A stretch of 64,000 nt of DNA, from NCBI RefSeq assembly GCF_000002995.4, contig NW_025062477.1, positions 2,921,501-2,985,500 of the forward strand. The letters run 5' to 3'. Position 1 is the stretch's first letter. Every line of letters starts with the position of its first letter. Below, piece by piece: positions 37,780-50,441 of the stretch. The DNA comes from Brugia malayi. Its lineage: Eukaryota > Nematoda > Chromadorea > Rhabditida > Onchocercidae. The notes under the pieces are model-generated. The model did no database searches. It was not told the DNA's origin and saw only the letters and a list, made by a program, of their open reading frames with translations. The position numbers and the translations under genes are program-made.

Positions 37780-40566
37780 AGGAATGTTTTCAATTGGTCA
37801 GCGACCTTTACTATGGTCAGTTTGCTATGGTCACTTGTGATTAGATTAGAGTTGTTTTTGCTCGATGAATTGTAATATTGGTTTCAATGAATTTATTTGA
37901 CTAACTGATAAGATTGACTGCAAGTGATAGAGAATGAGAATGAGGTGATAAGAGATGAATGGGAGAGGAAGTAATGATTAATTTATCATTGCTGGTCAAC
38001 AGAACCTCTCATCCAATAATTACTGCAACGATTTCTTTTGTCGTTTTTGCGCATCATATCGGTCGGTACATTTATCAAACACTGTCAACAATAACAGTGT
38101 CACCATTTCAATTTTTCATCAAACAACAACAATTCATTCTCTTAGATTATTTTCATACCATTGTCAAACAAAAGAAAAAAAAAAAAGGAAGAAAAGTTCT
38201 TCCCACAAATTTTGACAAAATTTAATTAATGCTTCTTTTTTTTTTTTTTATTCTTTCTGAATAAATATAATTACTTACCTGTTGTTATACTTTTTGATAA
38301 TGTAATTAATTACCTAAATGCTTTAGGGAAGTTTACTCATTGATGAATTGTGACTAAAATTTCAAATGTAAACAATAAAATTTATTATTTCTCTTCTAAA
38401 TACTATCAAACATGGTACTATTACTTCATTTATTCACTCTGTAATAGATTTCTTCCTGATAATAAGTCTCCATTTAATCAATAATTGATCCGAGTAAAAT
38501 CAATGAGATTCGTTAGATATAAGTTATCGATTGATTGAATAATGATTGAACAGCATTCAATTCCTTTGAAAGTATAATCAATTCGGAAAATACCTCAATT
38601 ATTTGATTGCTTATAGCTTTGTAGTCACTGTTAGCTAAATGTCAAAACTATTTTCCTGTTTTCTTTTTCCTCTTATCCGGCATAAAAACGGTTATTGGTA
38701 GTGTAACAATATCCTTTTCACAGTTTTATTCAATTTATGCCAACAATTCAAATTGTATTTGTTGAATTGCAACATGAAAAAAAAAAGTTAACAATAATTT
38801 TCAATTCAGCACAGAAATTTGTTTTCTTTTCTTTTCTTATTTACAAACAAAAAAAAATTTATTTTATTGAAATTATCGAACATTGATACTTGTTTATAGT
38901 TAAATGTTATAAACTTAATAAAAAATAATAATAATTAACAAATAAAAAATAAAAAAAGTAATCCGAAATTACCGCTTAAAAAAAATTTAATGTATCATTG
39001 AAACGGTAAGCAACAATAAATAGCATTTTCGAATATTTATCTGAAAAAATGAGAAAATTCATCCATTCATTCTTTAGATAAATGATAACTATCTTTTCTC
39101 TCTTTCTTATCACTTCACTTCTAATTGAAAAGATAAAATGATAAGAGTAGAATGCAGTTCAGTAATTAATTTCGCATCATTATGATTACTTGAAAATTTT
39201 CCTTTTTGATGAAAAAAATAAGGAATAATTAGGGTTAATTTCATTTTTTGTCTTAATCATTAAGGAAATATTTAACATTTACCTGTGAATTTAGGCGAGA
39301 AAACTAAATTAAGGCAAGTATCATATTTTCTTAAAATTCCGAAATGAAAATTTGATAGATTCCTGATACGAATAAACTTGATAGATTTAATTTTGAGGAA
39401 GAAATCCTGAAATCATTGCACTTCACACAGATCGTCTATAGATTAGCGAAAATAAATGATCAAAGAAAAACACTAAATCAAAACATTTAAAATTCTAGAA
39501 TAGCTTTTGTTGCTGACATTTTCTCGAGAAAAATCATTCCCGAGAAGAATCATTCTTCTTGTGAATCATTCAACACTAATAGTCTTTATAATATTAAACA
39601 AAAAAAAGAAAAGGAATTAATGAAGATAATAAGAAATGGATAGAATACAAAAGAAAATTGAAAAGTATGTCAATCATTGTTAGTGATGATCAAAATGTCA
39701 ACTATGATCGGATGACAATATCATAAAGATTTAAAATATCTAATATGAAATCGCGTAATATGTGACACTGATAAAATGTCACATATGATAATCGCGACAT
39801 AAAGAAGAGAACAAAACTGAACAGTTCAAGTGATTGATGAAATTTCAAAATTTACATTCAAATTTTGTTTTATTTTTATTTATTTATTTTTTTTTTTTTT
39901 TTTTGCAATTTGTTTGTGAAATTTTGATAAAAAAAAAAAACAAACTATTACTATTGTTTAAGAATTGAAAACTATTAGAGAATCATTTGTAACGGTTTGA
40001 AATTTAGTCAATGAATTCAAATTTTCAGTTATTTTTTTGTTTAACAAAAATTAAGTTTTTATTGGATAAATTTTAAATTTTTATCACAAAAAAAGAGAAT
40101 ATTTAAGTAAAATTTTTTTAGGAAAAAAAATTGAATATTTGGTAATGAATTTGTATATATGTTATAAAACTTTATGTAAAAATTTTGAAAATTTGCATTT
40201 TTTATTATATACAAAAAAAAAAAAAAATTGTCCTTTTTTTGAGATTTAATTTTGTTTATCATTTAATGTTTTATCAAAGAACGTGTTAAATGATATTAAA
40301 TGTATGCTATCATTTGATTAATCATATTATTATTTGCAAATATCATTCCGTTTTCTCTCTTTTTTTTTTTCACTTCTAAAATTATCAATTTTATCATTGA
40401 AATGATAAATTATTTCTTATTTAATTTTTGAACTAAAAAATTTTACAAAATTTTTATCGCAATATATTTTGGATTATTAGTCATTATCAATGGCAATAAA
40501 TGATACAAATTTTTCTTTCATTAATTTATATTTCGTTGAGTGCAAATGATTAATAGCTTTTTTTTT

Positions 40567-40570
40567 CTCT

Positions 40571-40601
<31 letters not shown>

Positions 40602-40602
40602 C
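40567..40602. repeat. (TC)n tract
   Basis: Run of TC dinucleotides preceded by TTTC repeats. Confidence 0.9.
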
Positions 40603-42831
40603 TTTTTGAGACATTATGACGACAATTTTAATTTCATTTCAGTTTGTAAATAAATAGATAATTTGAAACAATAAATTTGCGATTAAAAGATAAAAATTAA
40701 AAGGAAAAGATTAAAAAGAGAAAATCTGAAATTTTTATATATATTTAAAAACAAATATTAAATAAAAAACAAATATTATATATTTAAAAACAAAAAACAA
40801 ATATTAAATATTTAAAAAACAAAAAAGGAAAAAAATTTATTAAATTAGCAAAAGTTACATTTTAATTTTGAGAGAAAATATTATGTTTAGAATTTATGTT
40901 TGCATTTTTTGTGCTAATTTGTAACCTAAAATTGGAAATAATAGATGCGAGATGAAATGGGAAAGAAATGAAAAGATTTCTTAGTTTATACTTTGAAGTA
41001 AGTCAATTAAACTTAAAAATCACATTAGCTAAGTAAGTTTAGGAACCATTTTGAAAAAAAAAAAACTTTTAAATTAGTTAAGTTTAAGAGTTATTTTTTA
41101 ATGAATGAATTTAATCTTTCATTTTTCTGGAATGAAAGAGTTTAATACAAATAAGCATGTCATTTGCCATAAGTATAAAAGAATGGGTAAATTTATTAAA
41201 TTAAAAATCCTTTAAGAGATTTTAATTTTCTTTTTTTATTAAATTAATAACATCTGAGCATATCAAAATAAAGCTCTTTTAGTTAAATGTTTTAATTTCA
41301 TTTTTAAATGCAATTTAAAAATTCCGAGTAATAAATCACTTCCGGTACGGTTTACGAAAATGATTTCACCATGAAAAATTATGGATTAGGATAAAACTTT
41401 CATTTGAAAATCACTCATAATAAAAGAAATTGAAATTTTTTCAAGTATCCTTCGATGTTAAAATTACGCTATCACGTGAACTACTCGTACCGAATAATGT
41501 TTGCTAATATTTTAGTTAAGTAAAATAAAGCTACTTTTCTTAATTCTCTAATAGAAAAACGTGAGTCATCTATAGATCACGTAAGCTGACGTGAATATTA
41601 GTTGTATTTTGCAAAAGTAAACGTTTGTGGTCATTTTATTCGTCCTCTTTGTACACTGATGAAATAAATTTAATCGTAGTATTATTGAGTGAAATTAAGA
41701 TTTAAATTTAAGTTTGAATTAAATTTTCTTTAAAACATTTGAAAAAGTTCTTGCTTTTATCTTTTGAAGCTATCATATCAAAATTTGTTAAACTTTTCAT
41801 TTCATCTTTCATCCTTTTGACCTAACATAATTTATTGACAATTTAATTAATTCATTGCATTGAAGAAGTAATAAATTTTATTTAACACATTGTATATTCT
41901 ATGACAATCACTATTAATTTAATAAATTTTAATTGAAAAGTTTGAATTATAATTGCTTAAATTTAATTGACTTGTTTTTTTTTTCAAAAAAATATTATTC
42001 CAACTGTAAAATGTTTTAATATCGTAAGCATTTTTATTTATTGTTTTTTTTTTTTTTTTTCTTCAAAAAAAAAAAAAAAAAAAAAAAAAAATAAAAATTT
42101 CAATAAACATTCAATGATATCAATGAGAAATACTATAATATCATTAACAATATTTATTTCATTCAATGACAAATAAATTTATGTCATCAAACTATGAATA
42201 ATATTTAAATGCATCATAAATAACATAAAAAAAAAAAAAAAATTATTTTATCATCAAAAAGTAAGTAATTTTTAATCAAAAAAAAAAATTCAAAGAATTG
42301 GAATGTCAGTTTAAATGGAAAATTTGTTGATCTTATAAAAATGTCTTATTGAGAAAACATCATCAAATGATTTTCGTATTTTCAAAAAGAACCTAATTTA
42401 GTTCTGCCTGAATGAATGCATAAATTTTACAGTTCTATCAAATGATGTTTAAAAAAGTGTGCTACTAAAAAAAGGTGACGAACTAACTAACTGTCAACTT
42501 ATAAATTTCCAGCCCATTTAGCAGTTGCTATCTTCGTTACTTCTTTTTTTTTTTTTTTTCCACTTAAATGCTTAAATGTAATCATTAATATTGTAAAGTT
42601 TTTTCTTTTTATCATATAAATTTTTATAAAAAAAGACTAATTGATCAGTGAGCAATTAAAAATTGTTCATACTTTACTTTTTTTTTTTTTTTTGAAAGTA
42701 ATAAAATGAAATAAATTGAGGAAGTATTATGAGGAAGGAAGAAATACATTTGAATGACTTATACATTTCCTACCTAATATTCTTTTAGAACAAAAAAAAA
42801 AGAAGAAGAAGAGAATAACTATAATTACCAA

Positions 42832-43090
42832 ATATAAATTTTTTATAATTATTTATTTATTATTTGGCATTAAAATTCAAATGTTTTTGCTATATATAAA
42901 TTTTTTATAATTATTTATTTATTATTTGGCATTAAAATTCAAATGTTTTTGCTATATATAAATTTTTTATAATTATTTATTTATTATTTGGCATTAAAAT
43001 TCAAATGTTTTTGCTATATATAAATTTTTTATAATTATTTATTTATTATTTGGCATTAAAATTCAAATGTTTTTGCTATATATAAATTTA
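42832..43090. repeat. 62-bp tandem repeat, 4 copies
   Basis: The segment TTATAATTATTTATTTATTA recurs at 42843, 42905, 42967 and 43029, exactly 62 bases apart. Each copy ends with AATGTTTTTGCTATATAT. The copies look identical. Confidence 0.97.
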
Positions 43091-43609
43091 ACGTTCAAAT
43101 TTTTATTATTTTATCACAATATTTTCAAATTATTTTAAATTATATAAATGAACTATATAATACTCATTAAAATGATAGAAAAAAAAAATTTTTTTTTAAA
43201 CTACCTTATTCAATATTATGTATTTCAACATTTGCTTTTTTTTTTTTTTTTTGTATATCACTTTAAGTATAACAATTAATTGGTTTTAAGTAAATTTTTT
43301 TTTTTTTTGAGAAATAATAATTATTGATTTGAAGCATTGAAATTTGAATTAATATTTGAAATGGCTAACTAAACTATATTGCATAAATATTTGTGATTTA
43401 TCATTTTAGTAATGTCCAATTTCTAAATGTTTAACCGTTGCTTATTAAAATTTTTTGATAATCTAATTAATAATCATAGAAGATATTGCTTATTTGTTTA
43501 CATCTTATAACTTTTGTAAAAAAAAACAATTTCAATTTTTAGTCTCTTTAAATGATTTTTCCTTTTCACATTTTAAGTTTTATCTTATTCGTAATTTTAG
43601 ATTTATTTG

Positions 43610-43641
<32 letters not shown>

Positions 43642-44049
43642 AAACTTACTTCAAAAACATTAAACAATCATTTAAAAAAAAATATGGAAAAAAAAAAGGA
43701 TAGGATGAGTTTCATTTCTTGCAAATATAAAAGTAAACATTATTTAATAGCTAGTATTTTCCTTTTTTTTTTTTTTTTTTAAAGAATCATATTGGTGACA
43801 TACTTTCTATACATATCAACAAAGTGACACATTTAAATCGTTTTCAATCTATTAGATATTAACATGAAAAAATGCTTACTTTCAAGTTTTACAAACAAAG
43901 AATTTAAGACACTGTCAAAAGTTATATTTTTATCAAAATACTATTAATGTATATTTACATCTGTAAAAGTATATTTTATAAAATAATTGCTATTATATCA
44001 TCATTTATTATAAATAATAATTTAATAGAAAATTTATTCATTTAAAATT

Positions 44050-44153
44050 TTACAATAATAACAACATTAGCAATAATAATGATGATAATAGCTACAACAA
44101 TAACAATAACAACGACAACAATAACAATAATAATAATAATAATACAATTATTG
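44050..44153. repeat. AAT/AAC trinucleotide-rich tract
   Basis: Imperfect AATAAC, ACAACA and AATAAT triplet runs over about 100 bases. Confidence 0.85.
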
Positions 44154-44889
44154 TCGATTATAATCCGCTTCAATCGACCATTATCAATGATGCGGCAACA
44201 AACCCGAATTATCATTTTTGGAATTTATTAATTCGCTGCTTTACATTGCAACGATAGTTGCGATGACAAAAAGAAGACGAAGAAGTGACCTTCCCAAAGT
44301 CTGAAAAACCCGTAATTCCCGATATTTCTACACCCATCCATTCAATCATTTTCACATCTATAACCCTCAATTTTCCTTTCATATTAAATTCCTCCTTCTG
44401 CATGCTTATATAATTGTTCAAAAAAAAATTTTTTAATTTTAAATAAAAATATAATACTATTAGCTCTTTCTTCTTTTCTTTTTTTTTTATTTAATATGAA
44501 TTTTACCGCCTCTTAAGCTTTTTACAATTCATTCAACTATTTAATATAATCATAAAAAAAAAAAAAAAAAAAAAGATCAATCAAACAAAAATCTTTTTTT
44601 TTTTTTTTTTTTTTTACTAACTATTAATTTTCATTCAATTAAAGGTCATATTTTTACAATCTTTTCTTTTCTTTTGCTTTGCTTTCCTTTTTTTTTTTTT
44701 TATTTTTTTTTCATTCTTTTGAGCCAAAATTCTCGAAAATGAGCAATGACAGCGCCCAATGGAGCGTTACATTGCACTACAATTACACTATTACATATAT
44801 ATATATATACATATTACCTTTAGATTTGATATAAATTTGATCAATTTATTAATTCTTTTCTCTCATTTTCCTTTCATCTTTTCATTCCT

Positions 44890-44924
<35 letters not shown>

Positions 44925-44925
44925 T
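44890..44925. repeat. (TC)n tract
   Basis: CT dinucleotide run with one CCC interruption; the Leu/Ser open frame over it is an artefact. Confidence 0.9.
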
Positions 44926-46513
44926 TGTGATTAATTTGATTATTACTATGATAAATTCAACATATATATATAACATTCTTAATGCTAAATCATTAATATT
45001 ATTTTTTCTTTTCATTTTGTTCCTTTTTTCTTTTTTTTTTTTCTTTTTATAATTTAAAATTTTTTTTTTAAATTTTAAAAAATTAAAATAAATACTTTGC
45101 AGTATTTATAATAAATTTGTGGAAAAACAAAAATTGATTAGAATAGAAGTAAAAATGATAATTTAATTTGCTGATTACGGTATCAATTTGTATTACAGTT
45201 GATGTGCTGATATGAATTTTGTGAATGCCAAATGATTAGTTACATTTATCAATGGCAATATTGGGAGGAGCATTGATAAAAGTTTAAACTATTCCTTTCT
45301 TCGTCATCAAAACTTTCAACTGTCCCATTTTCTACCCTATTCCACTTTCTCCGATTCATTACTAACCTCTTTCTAAATAATCGGTTTAAAAATTTAAGCT
45401 AATACTGCCCTCTTTTTTTTATCATTTTTAAATTTTCATTCTATTATTTCATTCTTTCTTTCTTTTTTTATTTATTTTTTTTACAATTTCTTCTTTCTTT
45501 TAAATGTTTTTAAATCAAATATTCATACTTTGTTTGTTTTATTTTGCTTTGTTTGTTTTTTCGTTGTTGCACTTTTCGTTATCTATTATTAGTTAAATGT
45601 GAAATATTTAAATATTTTTCAATTAACTCATTTTTTTTTTTTCTCAATCAATTTCAATTCTAATTTAAACAACTAAACTAACTTCCATTTTGAATTATTT
45701 AAGAATTGCACCGATTAAACCAATCTTTTGAAATTTAAATGATTAAATCCATATAACCCAACATTAAATGAGGCATCGATGACAATAAATGATTTAAAAT
45801 ACTTTAATAATTATACTAATTAACAATGCTTTTATCTATTATTGTGATAATATAAGAATTATTCTTAAAATTAAATTTTAAATTTCTTTTTTGTTTCTTC
45901 TTCTAATTTATCTGTAAAAGTTAAAGGAAAAAAAAAAGACATTTGCAAAGTTTTAGTATGACAATAATAAAAATAGAATTGTGATTCATCTATGAAGCAA
46001 AAAATTTAAGTAAATACTAAAATTATAAAATACTACTTACAAAAAAAAAAATTTTTCCCAAACAGATTACTACAATGAATCATAATTTTTAATCTTAAGC
46101 TAACTTTTGTGACAATTTCTTAAAAAATTGTCATCAATAATTCAAAGCTATATGATATGATATGATATATTACATGAAATTTTACTGATATGAAAATTTT
46201 TAAACAAAAAAAAAGAGTGAAATTCATTTATTTAATGTATTGAAAAAAATTTTTAATAATGATACTAAATAAATTCATAAAATTATTCAAATATATAAGT
46301 TATTGCTTATTTGTGAAGTAAATTTGCTAATTTTTTTTTTTTTCGAAAATTTTAAAATTGAAATTACAATTTAGCATAATAATTCATTTTGCATTTATTA
46401 GACATTAATTTAATTCAGTGCAAATGATAATAAATTGATAGGAATTTGTTATTTGAAGTAAAATTTTCTTATTATTTAATGATGAAAAATATTCACATTG
46501 TGCTATTTTAAGT

Positions 46514-46562
46514 GAGAGAGAGAGAGAGAGAGAGAGAGAGGGAAAGGGAGAGAGAAAGAGAG
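46514..46562. repeat. (GA)n tract
   Basis: Pure GA run to 46540, then GA-rich sequence; the Arg-Glu repeat frame across it is an artefact. Confidence 0.9.
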
Positions 46563-46829
46563 AAAAAAAAAAACGGAAAGAAAATTAGAAATGAGAATTG
46601 GAGGTTAGAAGACCAATTCTATTTGATTGAAAAGTTTAAAGTATCTAAATTTTTTTTTTTTAATTTTTTAATTTTCTTTCTTTTTTTTTTTTTTTTTCAA
46701 ATTATTATGGAACACAATGAACAAAACTGTAATGTTAAACGTATTTCATTTTACTTCTCACCGATCATTGCTCAATCATTAAGCAACAATTTTTTCACGT
46801 TTTTTTTTTTTTTTTTCAACAAATATACT

Positions 46830-47045
46830 CTCACATACACTTATTCACGTATAGATAGACGGACAGACGCATACACACACACACACACACACACACGTAT
46901 GTACACACATCCACATGCATACACAAACATACATACATACACGTGTACACATCCATATTAAACGCAAGTCCACGCATACATACACGTATGCATACTCAAA
47001 TGCAATACAAGCATGTTGAAGTGCGTACATGTGTACACGTTCATC
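46830..47045. repeat. CA/TA/CG alternating purine-pyrimidine region
   Basis: An (AC)n core at 46873-46897 lies inside some 200 bases of degenerate ACATAC, ACGTGTAC and CATGCATAC steps, which are largely alternating purine and pyrimidine. Confidence 0.8.
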
Positions 47046-47768
47046 ACGTAGAGTAAAGAGATATACACGTATAGTTGATTGGGTTAAAAGGAAAAAAAAA
47101 AATTAAAGCTTATCAATTATCAGTGTTAAATTGCCAACAGATTCAATAAAAATTTCTTCCATTCATTCATGCATATTTTAATGTGTTTACATTTAAAAAT
47201 TTTGACACTTACGTAAAATTTACTAAGTATAATTGTAATAATTTATTATTACAATTAATATTTTCAAAAATTTTTATATTAAACAATTTGTAATAAATTA
47301 TTTTCTTTCAAAAATATTTTGATTTTTGATTTTTTTTTTAGAAAACAAAAAAACTTACAAATAATATTATTAAAAATATATTATTATTTGCATCAAGAAA
47401 AAAAAAAACAAATGTATTGAAAAATTTTTTTAATTATGAATTTTAAAATGAAAAAAAAAAAGAGAAAAAAAAATTTGCATAATTATTAATTAATTATAAT
47501 TTAGGAAATATTTGACGCATTATGCTAAATGTTATGGAATGATCAATAAGCACAATATGCTATGGTATAGCATTCATATATTGGTTCATTGAATTTTGTC
47601 AACGAATTTTTGCGCATTTTCTTCAAATCATAAAATAAAACAAAAAAAAAACAAAAAAATTGTGTCAGCAACTGTCCAACTTTTCTCCAATTTTCTTTTT
47701 CTTTTTCTTTTCTTTTTTTTTTAAAACATTGTAAGGAAAGCGAAATATTTCAACGGCAAATAAGTGCA

Positions 47769-50331
47769 ATGCATGAAATGATCAGCAACAGAACCGGTAA
47801 TAGCAGCAATAATCGTTTTACTGCCACTCAGGTATCATTTTGCTTTCTTTTTTTCTAAATTAAATTTCAAAAAGAAATTTTATAAATTGAAAAAATAAAC
47901 AAAAAAAAAAAAAAAGAGAAATTTCAAAAGTTCAAATGATTAATGATGAACAAAAAAAGATTACTGTAAACGATAAAATAATTAATAAATATATTAGCTA
48001 GTAAAATTTCACAATATTTAACAATTTATTTCTATTTAGATAGATTAATTAGCAAAATTATAATGATTTATCATAGATAAGCATATTAATAATTAATTAG
48101 AAATTTTTTTTTGTAGTAATTTTTCTCTTTTTTTTTTAAGATAGAAAAAAGTTATTTCATTCAAAATTATTTTGTAACAAAATTTTCAGGTAACATTTTT
48201 GTGTCAGGTATGCAATGAACTTGCTAGAGGTTATCATTTTGGAGCATTTACCTGTGAGGGTTGCAAGGTGAGCAAAACTGTGTCTGTAAAATGTTTCAAT
48301 TTATGTCATTTTTTTTTTTTTTTTTTTATGCTATAACTATTAATATTGATTATCCATCAATCAATTTGCTATGACATAAAATTGACTAATAATTATAAGC
48401 AATAACATTTCTTTCTTTTCCATTAATAAAATTTAAGTAAAATAAAAAGAAAAAAAGTAATAAATTTTCAATAAGCAAAAAAAAAAAAAAAAAAAAAAAA
48501 ATGAAAACATAATTTTTAAATTGCAAAAATGAACTATTAAATTATTTGAAAGAGTTAATTAAATTTAATGTTGCATTCATTGACTTATTCACATCGTTCA
48601 TTTTCAATTGTTTCTCAACGAAATGAAATAAAATAAAATTGTGAAAAATTTTTCGCTTCATTTAGCAAATATTGAAAAATGTTTTCATTTTCTTTTTTTT
48701 TTTTCTCGATGAAAAATGAAGAGAGAGAGAGAGAGAGAAAGAAAAAAAGTAAAATAACAAGAAGTCATTTTTACCTAGAAAATAAGTACTCTAAAAGTAA
48801 AAGTACAGTAAGATAAAAAGAATATGATAAAATATCTTAATTGGTTCAAGTAAAAAAATTAGAAAAAAAAAAGAAAAAGAGAGAGAGAACAACTTTAGTG
48901 CAATACAAAATAGAAAAAAAAGGAAAACATTAATTACCGGTTTTAAAAATTTCCAGAAAACAAATCAGTAAATTCATACAGTAATGAAACATAAAAAAAA
49001 AAAAAAAAAAACGAAAGAAAGAGGAAAGAGGAAAAGAAAGGAAAGGAAAAAACCAATTTATTTAATTATTGAATAAAATTTTTTCATTATTATTATTATT
49101 ACTTTTTCTTTAACAATTAAATTTCCTCATTCTTTCATATAATTCTTTTTTAATTATCTAATTAAAAAATAATTTTATATATTTTTAATATTAAATGTCA
49201 ATGTCATCACTTTTAATACAATCATTTATTTCACTTTTTTTTTTTTTTTTGCTTTTTTTAAATATGTTGAATTTATTTCATATTTGTACATAAAGTTTTT
49301 TTCTCTTTTGTTTTTGTTTTTTGTTTTTTGTTTATTTTTTTTTTTTTTTTGTATTTTTTTTGCAGTCATTTTTTGGACGAACTTGTAAGCCATCAAAAGG
49401 AACAACCATTGATGGAAGTAATGATAGCAAAATGTTAAGTACAAAAATGAAATTATTCTGCAAAAATGGTGGAAAATGCAATGTACAGGTGAAAAGGCAA
49501 TTATTTTTACCATTTTTTACCACCTAAGAAATTCAATTCATTTTGCTTATTTTGCTTTTTAAATTGTTAATAAATTTAAAATAAATAAATAAATAAATAA
49601 ATTATAAATCAAGAAATAAAATACAAAAAATGTTGTATCGTTCTCTTTCTTTTTTTTTTTTTCCAACTTTTTTTTTTTTTTGTCGCATATAAAAATATTT
49701 TTGAAAATTTTAAGTAAATTTTCATTTCCTATTAAATTAGTTATCATTTTTCTTTTTTTTTTTTTAAGGGACGAAATCGAACATCATGTAAACTTTGTCG
49801 TTTTAATAAATGTATTGAAGTTGGAATGGCACCACAAAGTATGTTAAATTTGATAATTTTAATGATTAATTAATTAATCAATCAATTAAATGATTAAAGT
49901 TAGTTATTTGTTTTATAAGTAAAAAGCAATAAATTTCAAAATTAAAAAATTTTTTTGTTATACTATGAAAAATTTTTCATCCAATAAAGTATTAATAAAT
50001 TCAATTTCAATTTCGTTTCTTTCTTTTTATTTTAGATTCACGTTACGGTCGTCGTTCAAAGTATTTTAAAGTTTCATCACTTCTAAAAGCTCAAGAAAGG
50101 GCTCGTTTTTGTGATGATTATCAATCGGCTAGCCTATTAAGTTCAACAGCGCAATTTGTCAAACCAATTGCGCCTGCACCAGTTTGGGCCTTACCTATTT
50201 GGCTATCGACTAATTTCATCAACTCTCGTGATATCTTAGTGATCAATAATGCTTGTAATCAAAAAGATTTAAATAACTTTATTCAATCCTATCCTCAAAC
50301 TGAACCATTAGATTTATCAATCAAAAAATGA
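47769..50331 (+). CDS. Knirps-type nuclear receptor (NR0A-like), DNA-binding domain only, with CtBP motif
   Basis: Five exons, 47769-47831, 48190-48267, 49366-49488, 49769-49838 and 50036-50331, give 209 residues with consistent phases. Zinc finger 1 uses Cys26, 29, 43 and 46; the P-box region reads FTCEGCKSFFGR. Finger 2 uses Cys79, 85, 95 and 98 with canonical 5-9-2 spacing. The C-terminal extension [16 protein letters not shown] (113-128) matches the Knirps-family box of Drosophila Knirps, Knirps-like and Eagle. No ligand-binding domain follows: only some 80 residues remain, ending [14 protein letters not shown] (202-206) fits the PxDLS consensus for binding the corepressor CtBP, as in Drosophila Knirps. 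C. elegans ODR-7 is also placed in NR0A, so this could be its counterpart. Cys46 to Cys79 holds 32 residues, about twice the Knirps spacing. Expected role: sequence-specific nuclear repressor. The start ATG is tentative, since the frame is open upstream. Confidence 0.9.
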
Positions 50332-50435
50332 TAAATTTAAAGAGTAAATTTTGCTAATTTCATTTTTTATTTCTTAACAGTATTCAAGCGTATAAATTAA
50401 AAATGTAAATCATAAAATGTCAAAAAAAAAAGCAA

Positions 50436-50441
50436 AATAAA
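50436..50441 (+). terminator. poly(A) signal of the Knirps-like gene
   Basis: AATAAA about 105 bases after the stop codon at 50331. Confidence 0.55.

Larger units (their letters stand above)
37790..47760. other. 10-kb gene desert upstream of the Knirps-like receptor
   Basis: No exon with credible splice sites or domains. The region is very AT-rich with poly-T runs and several simple repeats listed separately. A GC-richer patch lies at 44155-44400. Such a long noncoding flank ahead of a developmental transcription factor could hold enhancers, but this is inference. Confidence 0.5.

Noticed and set aside
37959..38225. 88-codon plus-strand frame
   Set aside because: Ends in a poly-Lys run from a poly-A tract, with no recognisable domain or splice signals.
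44759..45052. 97-codon plus-strand frame
   Set aside because: Driven by a TC repeat and poly-T; Leu/Ser/Phe low complexity.
46512..46961. 149-codon plus-strand frame
   Set aside because: Made of a GA repeat, poly-T runs and a CA repeat; low-complexity artefact.
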